Assembly: GCF_019733355.1 (NCBI RefSeq) | Contig: NZ_JAIHLQ010000022.1 | Location: 51,420 to 115,419, forward strand | Source: Pseudomonas baetica | GTDB taxonomy: Bacteria; Pseudomonadota; Gammaproteobacteria; Pseudomonadales; Pseudomonadaceae | Direction of reading: 5' to 3' | Length of the DNA: 64,000 bases | In this document: positions 53,233 through 61,196 of the stretch, piece by piece | Layout: each line of letters begins with the position of its first letter | How positions within the stretch are numbered: the first letter of the stretch is position 1 | Position numbers and translations under genes: made by a program | Notes under the pieces: generated by a model | Seen by the model: only the letters and a program-made list of their open reading frames with translations | Told to the model about the DNA's origin: nothing | Database searches by the model: none

Positions 53233-53541
53233 CTATTGGACGAGAATTGCCTGCGCCAGTTCACGGTCGCTTACATGAAGTTTCGGCCGGGTTTTGCGCA
53301 GGTAATGCAGTGCTGATTCCAGTCGAGCGCCTCGCAATTCACCGTCAGTGGCAACAAACGCAGCCGCGTCATCGTGAGCGGCGAGCACCAGTTTACGGTC
53401 GAATGGCGCGGAAGACACCATGCCGGTCGCCCAAAGGCTCACTACGGTGTTCTGCGTGGAGACATCGAAGGCATTGGCCGGTGTCACCCAGCAGGCGGTT
53501 AATAATACGGAGGGGATAAGCAGTTTTTGAAGAAAGTGCAT
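53233..53541 (-). CDS. DUF2388 small exported protein, copy 2
   Basis: A 102-residue exported protein paralogous to its neighbours. The signal peptide ends TPANA, and the mature part holds NTVVSLWATGMVSSAPFDRK, LAAHDDAAAFVATDGELRGA and RELAQAILVQ. It is the most divergent of the three in the N-terminal half of the mature protein (SLWATGMVSS). It lies 27 bases upstream of copy 1 on the same strand. Confidence 0.82.
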   Translation of the reverse strand: MHFLQKLLIPSVLLTACWVTPANAFDVSTQNTVVSLWATGMVSSAPFDRKLVLAAHDDAAAFVATDGELRGARLESALHYLRKTRPKLHVSDRELAQAILVQ

Positions 53542-53649
53542 AAGACTCGGTAACTGTTAGCGAGCCGCAAGGCTAGCGCAATGCCCGGGCCGGAGCCAGC
53601 GCCAAAAGCATCGGGACACGACCGGCGTGTCCCTTCATGCCACGCTGAT

Positions 53650-53967
53650 TCAGATCGCAAGAATCGCTTGGGCCAGTTGTGCATCGGTCGCGCTCAACTG
53701 CGGCGCTTGATGGCGGATAAGATCCAGCGCGCTTTCCAGCTTCACACCACGGATCTGGCCTTCGCTGGCAACGAAGCTGGCCGCGTCGTCACGGGCGGCG
53801 AGCACTGTTTTGTTGTCACGCAACGACGAGGTGGCATCGGAGGTAGCGTCGGAAGAAGATTTGAGCGCGCCAACGACGGCGTCGGTGGTCACGATGAAGC
53901 TGGAGGCGCTGGCGTTGGCAGCCACGGCCAGCAGGGCGGCAGCGCTGAGCAGACGAAGACGGGACAT
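53650..53967 (-). CDS. DUF2388 small exported protein, copy 3
   Basis: A 105-residue exported protein. The signal peptide ends ANASA. The mature part reads SSFIVTTDAVVGALKSSSDA, then LAARDDAASFVASEGQIRGV and AQLAQAILAI. The ATG at 53967 begins MSRLRLLSAAALLA; the longer frame upstream has no signal-peptide sense. A GGGACAC/GTGTCCC hairpin (53613-53633) lies just downstream and may end or attenuate its transcript before copy 2. Confidence 0.82.
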   Translation of the reverse strand: MSRLRLLSAAALLAVAANASASSFIVTTDAVVGALKSSSDATSDATSSLRDNKTVLAARDDAASFVASEGQIRGVKLESALDLIRHQAPQLSATDAQLAQAILAI

Positions 53968-54101
53968 GATGTAACTCCTGTGGATAAACCGTATTGAGAG
54001 GTGGCTCGGTATCTGAGGAGTCAGACGCCAATGGCACAGCATTCGCCACGTTCTGCGTGGATATTAGGCCTGCAGACGAGGTTCGCACAGTGGGCAGAAT
54101 G

Positions 54102-54311
54102 CTAGCGCCAGAAGGGTTTCTCCAGTTCATTCAGCCGATCGGCGTGGCTGAGACCCAGATCCGCGAGATCCCGCCCATCCAGTTGCGTCAATAGACGCCG
54201 CGTCCTGGCTTGCTCAAGGCCTTGGCATAAGCGGCTCAACAGGCGTTTTACGAGGTTGCGGCGAAGGGCGGGTTGTAAAGAAACTGCTGAAACATCCTGT
54301 AAGCCATTCAT
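54102..54311 (-). CDS. DUF1127 small protein, copy 1
   Basis: A 69-residue basic protein. The C-terminal half carries the DUF1127 (YjiS-like) pattern: TRRLLTQLDGRDLADLGLSH, then ADRLNELEKPFWR. AAGGA lies seven bases before the ATG. Members of this family of short Arg-rich proteins act in RNA-related or phosphate and carbon stress responses in other bacteria; no role is known here. ACTGTAC-type motifs lie about 85-125 bases upstream, as for copy 2. Confidence 0.82.
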   Translation of the reverse strand: MNGLQDVSAVSLQPALRRNLVKRLLSRLCQGLEQARTRRLLTQLDGRDLADLGLSHADRLNELEKPFWR

Positions 54312-54393
54312 GACTGATTCCTTTTTACCGTCAAAGTCGGACAGTCATGTTGAACCCGATGCAGGCAACGGGGCAGATACACCAGCGTTAAAT

Positions 54394-54434
54394 TGTACTG
54401 GTTCAGATTTGGCAATCTTATATCTGTACTGTTG
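54394..54434. promoter_or_regulatory. ACTGTAC/ACTGGTTC motif pair upstream of DUF1127 copy 1
   Basis: TGTACTGGTTCAG (54394-54406) and CTGTACTGTTG (54424-54434) resemble half-sites found upstream of DUF1127 copy 2. Such repeated ACTGTAC/ACTGGTTC elements recall MocR-type (GntR/aminotransferase) regulators, and E. coli yjiS (DUF1127) lies next to the MocR-type gene yjiR. Confidence 0.45.
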
Positions 54435-54479
54435 TTTGTAGCCGCCACCTGTAATGCATGTTTTCCTCGCCTGAAACGA

Positions 54480-54516
54480 CAAAACCCGTCGCGGTTTCCC
54501 GCGACGGGTTTTGTTT
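54480..54516. terminator. Bidirectional-looking terminator after DUF1127 copy 2
   Basis: AAAACCCGTCGCGG, TTTC, CCGCGACGGGTTTT: a perfect 14-bp stem. On the minus strand it follows the 54570 stop codon and separates the two DUF1127 genes into different transcripts. Confidence 0.92.
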
Positions 54517-54569
54517 GTTCAATTCGGGTTGCTGGCGGTGGGTCTAACGACCAGAGCCAGCGACGCTAC

Positions 54570-54785
54570 TTAGCGCCAGAACGGCTTGCTCAGCTCTTCG
54601 TAGCGTTGTGCTTCGCTGATACCGGCGTCAGCCAGCAGACGCGAATCCAGACGAGCCAGTTGGTGGCGGCTGGAGATGCGGCGCTGCCACAACATCAGGT
54701 TGGCGATAACGCGCAGAGGCAGGGAAGCCTGGGTTTTTGCAGCTTTGTCTTCGAAGAACAGTTCGGAACTGAGTGTACGTTCCAT
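54570..54785 (-). CDS. DUF1127 small protein, copy 2
   Basis: A 71-residue basic protein with the DUF1127 end RHQLARLDSRLLADAGISEA, QRYEELSKPFWR. It shares the final KPFWR and the LARLDSRxLAD pattern with copy 1. The ATG at 54785 is preferred to one nine bases upstream because AAGGA then lies at the proper distance. Several ACTGTAC-type motifs lie 85-250 bases upstream. Confidence 0.82.
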   Translation of the reverse strand: MERTLSSELFFEDKAAKTQASLPLRVIANLMLWQRRISSRHQLARLDSRLLADAGISEAQRYEELSKPFWR

Positions 54786-55061
54786 GGTTGACATCCTTCC
54801 GCTTGTGGCGGGATTAGGTAGTGGTTTAACTGGTGCCCATGATCCTCTCGTTTGCCTAGTCTCTCTAGATACAGTTCAACTGTATTGTGAGTGACCAGTT
54901 AACTGTTTAAAGGGGGTGTACGGGTCAAAATTGAGCAAACTGTACCTGTCTGCACTAACTCGGTGCATTTTCGCATTAGTAGGGAGTATTTGTAGGTAAA
55001 TGCTGTAGGAAATGACCGGTACAGAAGTACAGTTTTTGCAAAGAAAGCGCTTTTGAAAAAT
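54786..55061. promoter_or_regulatory. Regulatory gap with repeated ACTGTA/TACAGT motifs
   Basis: The gap upstream of DUF1127 copy 2 holds a 17-bp palindrome ATACAGTTCAACTGTAT (54869-54885), a near-palindrome ACCAGTTAACTGTT (54894-54907), AACTGTAC (54938-54945) and a direct repeat GTACAGAAGTACAG (55019-55032). Several related half-sites on both strands suggest a dimeric or tetrameric regulator, as for MocR-type proteins. The regulator is not in this window. Confidence 0.5.
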
Positions 55062-55092
55062 CCACCGACGCAAACTGTGTTTGCGTCGGTGG
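55062..55092 (-). terminator. Rho-independent terminator of the acetyl-CoA hydrolase/transferase gene
   Basis: CCACCGACGCAAAC, a 3-base loop, GTTTGCGTCGGTGG: a perfect 14-bp stem, followed on the minus strand by ATTTTTC. It begins 14 bases after the stop codon. Confidence 0.9.
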
Positions 55093-55106
55093 AATATCTG
55101 TGCGAA

Positions 55107-56600
55107 TCACACCGCCAGCATGCGTCCGGTTTCTTCCAGGTTAATGTGCCAGCTCAAGGCTTCACGCAGGATATGCGGGGTGTGACCGCCAATTGCACAG
55201 GCAGCGGTGAAGTAATCATCCAGCGCCTGACGAAAGTCCGGATGCACACAATTATCGATGATTACCCGCGCGCGCTCTCTTGGAGCCAGCCCACGCAGGT
55301 CCGCCAGACCCACCTCGGTCACCAGAATGTCAACGTCGTGCTCAGTATGGTCGACGTGGCTGACCATCGGCACCACGCTGGAAATCGCGCCACCCTTGGC
55401 AATCGATTTGGTCACGAACACCGCCAGATGCGCGTTGCGCGCGAAGTCACCGGAGCCGCCGATGCCGTTCATCATCCGTGTGCCGCAGACGTGGGTCGAG
55501 TTCACATTGCCGTAGATGTCGAACTCCAGCGCCGTGTTGATGCCGATGATGCCCAGGCGCCGCACGACTTCCGGGTGGTTGGAGATCTCCTGTGGGCGCA
55601 GTACCAGTTTGTCTTTGTACTTCTCCAGGTTGCCGAACACGTCGCTGTTGCGTCGCTCGGACAGGGTGATCGAGCTGCCCGAGGCGAAGCTCAGCTTGCC
55701 GGCGTCGATCAGGTCGAACGTCGAATCCTGCAGCACTTCGGAGTACATGGTCAGGTCTTCGAACGGCGAGTCGATCAGGCCGCACATCACCGCGTTGGCG
55801 ATGTTGCCGATCCCGGCTTGCAGCGGGCCGAGCTTGTTGGTCATGCGCCCGGCATCGACTTCCTGCTTGAAGAAGGTGATCAGGTGATCGGCAATGGCGT
55901 TGGTGTCGGCATCCGGCGACGACACGGTCGACGGCGAATCCGCTTGCTGGGTGATGACAATGGCAACGATCTTCTCTGGCGGAATCGGAATCGCGGTGCT
56001 GCCAATGCGGTCGTCGACCTTCACCAGTGGAATTGGCGTGCGCGTCGGACGATACGTCGGGATATAGATGTCATGCAGACCTTCGAGATTGGCGTTGTGC
56101 GCCAGGTTGATCTCGACGATGACCTGTTTGGCGAAAATCGCGAAGCTCGCTGAGTTACCCACCGAGGTGGTCGGCACGATGTGGCCCTGTTCAGTGATCG
56201 CCACGGCTTCGATCACCGCGATGTCCGGCAGCTTCAGTTGCTGGTTGCGCAGTTGCTCGACGGTTTCCGATAGATGCTGGTCAATGAACATCACTTGGCC
56301 GGCGTTGATCGCCTTGCGCAAGGTGCTGTCGACCTGAAACGGCATGCGCCGTGAGAGTACGCCGGCTTCGGTCAGTTGCTTGTCGAGGTCGTTACCCAGG
56401 CTCGCTCCGGTCATCAGGCTGATCTTCAGCGGCGTGACCTTGGCTCGCTCGGCCAACGCGTGAGGGACGGCTTTGGCTTCGCCGGCGCGGGTGAATCCGC
56501 TCATGCCGACGGTCATGCCGTCCTCAATCAGAGCGGCGGCGTCGGCGGCGCTCATCACTTTATCCAACAACGAAGGCAGGCGAATACGGTCACGGTACAT
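55107..56600 (-). CDS. Acetyl-CoA hydrolase/transferase family protein
   Basis: A 497-residue CoA-transferase of the Cat1/acetyl-CoA hydrolase group. The opening MSAADAAALIEDGMTVGMSG and the segment GPLQAGIGNIANAVMCGL, DSPFEDLTMYSEVLQD (Glu here a candidate for the CoA-thioester intermediate) and VTEVGLADLRGLAPRERARV are family hallmarks. Members move CoA between succinate and acetate or propionate. The closest PAO1 counterpart in my memory is PA5445. It is transcribed alone with its own terminator. Confidence 0.9.
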   Translation of the reverse strand: MYRDRIRLPSLLDKVMSAADAAALIEDGMTVGMSGFTRAGEAKAVPHALAERAKVTPLKISLMTGASLGNDLDKQLTEAGVLSRRMPFQVDSTLRKAINAGQVMFIDQHLSETVEQLRNQQLKLPDIAVIEAVAITEQGHIVPTTSVGNSASFAIFAKQVIVEINLAHNANLEGLHDIYIPTYRPTRTPIPLVKVDDRIGSTAIPIPPEKIVAIVITQQADSPSTVSSPDADTNAIADHLITFFKQEVDAGRMTNKLGPLQAGIGNIANAVMCGLIDSPFEDLTMYSEVLQDSTFDLIDAGKLSFASGSSITLSERRNSDVFGNLEKYKDKLVLRPQEISNHPEVVRRLGIIGINTALEFDIYGNVNSTHVCGTRMMNGIGGSGDFARNAHLAVFVTKSIAKGGAISSVVPMVSHVDHTEHDVDILVTEVGLADLRGLAPRERARVIIDNCVHPDFRQALDDYFTAACAIGGHTPHILREALSWHINLEETGRMLAV

Positions 56601-56772
56601 GGATTATTATCTCGGGAAGCGAGTAGCAGGATGCGCAGTCTAGTGAATTTCCCAGGCGCCTGTCCCGCTACCAAGGTCGCAAAAGAGGCGTCTATTTAGC
56701 GGGTTTGAAGTAAAACACCGTTACCGGATCTGCAACAACGCGGCATAGTGTCCGACGTTTTGCACAAACAAA

Positions 56773-56796
56773 AACGCCCCGACAAGTCGGGGCGTT
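56773..56796 (-). terminator. Rho-independent terminator of the pnt operon
   Basis: AACGCCCCGAC, AA, GTCGGGGCGTT: a perfect 11-bp stem. On the minus strand it follows pntB by about 20 bases and ends in a T-run. Confidence 0.93.
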
Positions 56797-56814
56797 CGGT
56801 ATTGCAGCGGCGAG

Positions 56815-58248
56815 TTACTCGACCGCTTTGACCATGTCTTCGATGACTTTTTTCGCGTCGCCGAACACCATCATGGTCTTGTCCAGGTAGAACAGTTCGT
56901 TGTCCAGCCCGGCATAGCCGCTGGCCATCGAGCGCTTGTTGACGATGATGGTCTTGGCCTTGAACGCTTCGAGAATCGGCATGCCGGCAATCGGCGACTT
57001 CGGATCGTTCTTGGCGGCCGGGTTGACCACGTCGTTGGCGCCGAGTACCAACACCACGTCGGCCTGACCGAACTCGGAGTTGATGTCTTCCATCTCGAAC
57101 ACCTGATCGTAAGGCACTTCGGCCTCGGCGAGCAGCACGTTCATGTGGCCAGGCATACGGCCGGCAACCGGGTGGATCGCGTACTTCACAGTCACGCCAC
57201 GGTGTGTCAGCTTCTCGGTCAATTCTTTCAGAGCATGCTGCGCGCGGGCCACCGCCAGACCGTAGCCCGGCACGATGATCACGGTGTCGGCGTTGGTCAG
57301 CAGGAACGTTGCGTCATCTGCCGAGCCGGATTTCACCGGACGCGCTTCTTTCGCACCGGCCGGGCCAGCGTCAACCGTGTTACCGAAACCGCCGAGCAGT
57401 ACATTAAAGAAGGAACGGTTCATCGCCTTGCACATGATGTACGAGAGGATTGCACCGCTCGAACCCACCAGCGAACCGGCGATGATCAGCATCGAGTTGT
57501 TCAGCGAGAAACCGATACCCGCCGCTGCCCAGCCTGAGTAACTGTTGAGCATCGACACCACCACCGGCATGTCGGCGCCGCCGATCGGGATGATGATCAG
57601 CACACCCATCACGAACGCCAGTGCCAGCATCAGCGCGAACGCTGTGAGGTTGCCGGTGAGCATGAACGTCACACCGAGGCCCAGAGTCGCCAGACCCAAC
57701 ACGGCGTTTAGCTTGTGCTGACCGGCAAACTGTACCGGTGCACCCTGGAACAGACGGAACTTGTACTTGCCCGAGAGCTTGCCGAACGCGATCACCGAAC
57801 CGGAGAAGGTGATTGCACCGATGGCTGCACCGAGGAACAACTCCAGACGATTGCCCGCCGGAATCGAGTCGCCCAAGTGTTTAACGATGCCCAGCGACTG
57901 CGGCTCGACCACTGCGGCAATGGCGATGAACACCGCGGCCAGACCGATCATGCTGTGCATGAACGCGACCAGTTCCGGCATTTTGGTCATTTCAACGCGC
58001 TTGGCCATGATCGAACCGGCAGTGCCGCCGATCAGCAGGCCGACGATCACGTAGCCGATACCGGCAGTTGCCAGCTCAGCGCCCAGCTTATAGATGAGGC
58101 CGACGGTGGTGAGGATGGCCAGTGCCATGCCAAGCATGCCAAACAGGTTGCCGCGCCGCGATGTGGTGGGGTGCGACAGGCCTTTGAGGGCCTGTATGAA
58201 GCAGATCGACGCGATCAGGTAGAGCGTCGTGACGAGATTCATGCTCAT
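56815..58248 (-). CDS. pntB: NAD(P) transhydrogenase subunit beta
   Basis: A 477-residue membrane subunit of the proton-translocating transhydrogenase, which couples proton flow to hydride transfer from NADH to NADP. About eight hydrophobic helices occupy residues 1-260, followed by the NADP-binding domain III with IIVPGYGLAVARAQHALKEL (near residue 320), and VVLVLGANDVVNPAAKNDPK. The final segment MASGYAGLDNELFYLDKTMM is characteristic. It overlaps the preceding gene by one base. Confidence 0.95.
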   Translation of the reverse strand: MSMNLVTTLYLIASICFIQALKGLSHPTTSRRGNLFGMLGMALAILTTVGLIYKLGAELATAGIGYVIVGLLIGGTAGSIMAKRVEMTKMPELVAFMHSMIGLAAVFIAIAAVVEPQSLGIVKHLGDSIPAGNRLELFLGAAIGAITFSGSVIAFGKLSGKYKFRLFQGAPVQFAGQHKLNAVLGLATLGLGVTFMLTGNLTAFALMLALAFVMGVLIIIPIGGADMPVVVSMLNSYSGWAAAGIGFSLNNSMLIIAGSLVGSSGAILSYIMCKAMNRSFFNVLLGGFGNTVDAGPAGAKEARPVKSGSADDATFLLTNADTVIIVPGYGLAVARAQHALKELTEKLTHRGVTVKYAIHPVAGRMPGHMNVLLAEAEVPYDQVFEMEDINSEFGQADVVLVLGANDVVNPAAKNDPKSPIAGMPILEAFKAKTIIVNKRSMASGYAGLDNELFYLDKTMMVFGDAKKVIEDMVKAVE

Positions 58249-58568
58249 TACTTCGGCGCCTCTTCTTTTGCTTTCGGGGCTTTCTTCTTGAACATCTCAA
58301 GCATGCGGCGGGTGACCAGGAAGCCACCGAACACATTGACCGCGGCCAGCGCCACGGCGAGGGTGCCCATGGTTTTGCCCAGCGGCGTGACGGTCAGCGC
58401 AGCGGCGAGCATGGCACCGACGATCACAATGGCTGAAATGGCGTTAGTCACCGCCATCAATGGCGTGTGCAGCGCAGGCGTAACGTTCCAGACCACGTGG
58501 TAACCGACATAAATCGCCAGCACGAAGATGATCAGGTTGTAGATACCGGGGGAGATAAGCTCTTCCAT
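58248..58568 (-). CDS. pntAB: NAD(P) transhydrogenase alpha subunit, membrane part
   Basis: A 106-residue membrane protein with three helices, corresponding to the C-terminal membrane domain of E. coli PntA. The segments HVVWNVTPALHTPLMAVTNA and ISAIVIVGAM are invariant in the family. Splitting of the alpha subunit into soluble and membrane parts is normal in pseudomonads. It lies 15 bases after pntAA and overlaps pntB. Confidence 0.93.
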   Translation of the reverse strand: MEELISPGIYNLIIFVLAIYVGYHVVWNVTPALHTPLMAVTNAISAIVIVGAMLAAALTVTPLGKTMGTLAVALAAVNVFGGFLVTRRMLEMFKKKAPKAKEEAPK

Positions 58569-58583
58569 CGTCTGAATCCCTGC

Positions 58584-59705
58584 TTAGGCGTTTTTGCGGA
58601 TGACTTGGCCGTCGCGGCACATCAGGCACGCGGCGACGATATCGTCTTCGAGGTTGACGTCGAACTGGCCTTCTTTGGTGAACACCAGTTTCAGGAAGTC
58701 CAGCAGGTTGCGCGCATACAGCGCCGAAGCGTCTGCGGCGACTTCACCGGCCAGATTGGTCGGGCCGCAAAGGGTCACGCCGTTCTCGATCACGACCTGA
58801 TCGGCCACGGTCAGCGGGCAGTTGCCACCCTGAGCCGCCGCGAGGTCAATGACCACCGACCCTGGTTTCATCTGCGCCACGGTCTCCGCACTCAACAGCG
58901 TCGGCGCCTTGCGGCCCGGAATCAGCGCGGTGGTGATCACGATGTCAGCCTGCTTGGCGCGTTCATGCACGGCCTGGGCCTGGCGCTGCATCCAGCTCGC
59001 CGGCATCGGCCGCGCGTAACCGCCGACACCCACGGCGCACTCGCGCTCTTCATCGGTCTCGTACGGAACATCGACGAACTTGGCGCCGAGGGATTCGATT
59101 TGTTCCTTCACCGCCGGACGCACGTCAGACGCTTCGATCACCGCACCCAGACGTTTCGCCGTAGCAATCGCCTGCAACCCGGCCACACCTGCGCCGAGGA
59201 TCAGCACGCGCGCCGCTTTCACGGTGCCCGCAGCGGTCATCAGCATCGGCATGAAGCGTGGATAGTAATGAGCGGCCAGCAACACGGCTTTATAGCCGGC
59301 TATGTTCGCCTGGGACGACAACACATCGAGACTCTGCGCCCGAGAGGTGCGCGGCGCCGCTTCCAGGGCAAACGCGGTAATCCCGCACTCGGCCATTTTG
59401 GCGATGGTGTTGTTATTGAACGGGTTGAGCATGCCAACCAGCACCGTGCCGCGCTTGATCAGCGTCAGTTCGGCGTCGCTTGGGGCGACCACTTTGAGAA
59501 TCAGCTCGGCGCCAAACGCATCGTTGGCACTGCCAATCGTTGCGCCCGCCGCTTCATAAGCACTGTCGACAACACTGGCTTTAACGCCGGCGCCGGTTTG
59601 CACAGTGACCTTATGACCTTGGCCGATCAGCTTCTTAATGGTTTCAGGGGTTGCAGCAACCCGTGTTTCACCGGTCTGGGTTTCGAGAGGAACACCAATG
59701 TGCAC
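58584..59705 (-). CDS. pntAA: NAD(P) transhydrogenase alpha subunit, soluble part
   Basis: A 373-residue NAD-binding domain I of the transhydrogenase, similar in fold to alanine dehydrogenase. Conserved pieces are MHIGVPLETQTGETRVAATP, the Rossmann motif VLILGAGVAGLQAIATAKRLG (near residue 167; split as VLILGAGVAG and LQAIATAKRLG) and VVIDLAAAQGGNCPLT (near 282). Translation begins at GTG, seven bases after CAGGAG. It is the first gene of pntAA-pntAB-pntB. Confidence 0.94.
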   Translation of the reverse strand: MHIGVPLETQTGETRVAATPETIKKLIGQGHKVTVQTGAGVKASVVDSAYEAAGATIGSANDAFGAELILKVVAPSDAELTLIKRGTVLVGMLNPFNNNTIAKMAECGITAFALEAAPRTSRAQSLDVLSSQANIAGYKAVLLAAHYYPRFMPMLMTAAGTVKAARVLILGAGVAGLQAIATAKRLGAVIEASDVRPAVKEQIESLGAKFVDVPYETDEERECAVGVGGYARPMPASWMQRQAQAVHERAKQADIVITTALIPGRKAPTLLSAETVAQMKPGSVVIDLAAAQGGNCPLTVADQVVIENGVTLCGPTNLAGEVAADASALYARNLLDFLKLVFTKEGQFDVNLEDDIVAACLMCRDGQVIRKNA

Positions 59706-60139
59706 GTCAAATCTCCTGCGTGATCTTATTGAGTAAACCCAGGCACTGCGGATGGTGCGACTGGGGCGGCCGATCAGCACGATCCCGCCAAATCAGGGCG
59801 GGGCGCGGCATTTTGCAGGCGAACTTTATGCCCTTCAAGGGATTATGACGGGTGACGGAAAATTAACTACAAGTCATCCCGTGACCGAATGTCGCAGATG
59901 GCCGGTTGAATCCCTTGCAGGCCTTGCCTTGCAAGGATTCTGGCTGAATTTGAAAAAATTTCTCATCGGCGACGTGAATAGGCCGTAATGAGTCGTGCAT
60001 GGAGGCTCAAAGCCACGTTTTCAGGCGCTTTTGGGACGTCTGTACGACTTTCGGATACAGTCTGTGAAAATGCGACAAATACTTACATCTGTAGCGCTTT
60101 TGATTTGTTGACTACGAGGTCAGCTACGGCGGAGAGCCT
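59706..60139. other. Gap between pntAA and gcdR
   Basis: About 430 bases with no gene I can support. The left part must hold the pnt promoter; the right part is downstream of gcdR. A weak AT-rich zone lies near 60060-60110. No clear terminator of gcdR was recognised. Confidence 0.5.
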
Positions 60140-61039
60140 TTATCCTTCAAGGCTGTAGCTATTCGCCTGATTCACCAGCCAATCGCGAAATGCCTTGAGA
60201 GACGCTGATTCGACCTTTCGCTCCGGAATCATCAGGTAATAAGCTTTGATGCTGGACAGGGCCTGCGGGTTGGCAATCACCAAGCGCTTCTCCCTCAATT
60301 CCCGCTGAATCAGGAAGGGCGGAATCAGCGCGATGCCCATGTCGTGCATGGCCGCTTGGGCGAGCATGGAGAATAGCTCGTAGCGTGGCCCCGTCATGTC
60401 GCGAGGGATATTCAAGTGCTGGGAGTTGAACCACTGTCGCCAGGCATAGGGACGAGTGGTTTGCTGCAGTAAAGGTAGATCGGCGATTTCTTGGGCTGTC
60501 AGGTGTGTCTTGTTGCCGAGTAGGGCGGGGCTGCACACCGGCATCGGATTCTCGCCCATCAACCTGTGGGATTCTGTACCCGACCAATCCGCGTCGCCGA
60601 AGTAGATCGCGGCGTCGAACTCAGTGTCGGCAAACAGGAACGGCCGGGTGCGGTTGGTCAGGTTGACGGTCACTTCGGGATGCTTGAACTGGAAGTCCTT
60701 CAGTCGTGGCAACAGCCATTGCGTGCCGAAGGTCGGCACCACCGCCAACTCGATCACGTTGGTCCCCTGTTGGCCCATCACCGACAGCGTGTCCCGTTCA
60801 ACCGCATCGAGTTGGGTCGCCACGCGGCGGCTGTAGGAAAGTCCCGCCTCGGTCAGCTTCACTCCGCGTCGCGAGCGTCGGAACAGTTCCACGCTAAGGA
60901 ACTCCTCAAGGCTGGCGATCTGTCGGCAAATGGCCCCCTGGGTGAGGGAAAGCTCTTCGGCAGCCTTGGTAAAGCTCTCATGGCGGGCGGCGGCCTCGAA
61001 GCTGATCAGGGCCGTGGTGCTGGGGATCTTTCTGCGCAT
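60140..61039 (-). CDS. gcdR: LysR family regulator, GcdR-like
   Basis: A 299-residue LysR-type regulator of the GcvA-like type. The helix-turn-helix is within ALISFEAAARHESFTKAAEE and LSLTQGAICRQIASLEEFLS, followed by the effector domain (VPTFGTQWLLPRLKDFQ). It diverges from gcdH, the usual arrangement of the glutarate (lysine-degradation) regulator in pseudomonads (PA0448-PA0447). The ATG at 61039 is chosen because GAGG lies nine bases upstream; GTG at 61054 and ATG at 61045 lie in the same frame. Confidence 0.85.
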   Translation of the reverse strand: MRRKIPSTTALISFEAAARHESFTKAAEELSLTQGAICRQIASLEEFLSVELFRRSRRGVKLTEAGLSYSRRVATQLDAVERDTLSVMGQQGTNVIELAVVPTFGTQWLLPRLKDFQFKHPEVTVNLTNRTRPFLFADTEFDAAIYFGDADWSGTESHRLMGENPMPVCSPALLGNKTHLTAQEIADLPLLQQTTRPYAWRQWFNSQHLNIPRDMTGPRYELFSMLAQAAMHDMGIALIPPFLIQRELREKRLVIANPQALSSIKAYYLMIPERKVESASLKAFRDWLVNQANSYSLEG

Positions 61040-61196
61040 GTACATCAACCTCACTAATGCGCCGCATAAAAGGCATTCAGCGACGTTTCGGAGTGAGAAA
61101 TTAGCACAACAGAATGCGAAATCCTCGTTTGCCGTGACGACGAACCGCGCCTAGGATCAATGCCACGTTAATTCACCGATTTGCGAGGACACACTC

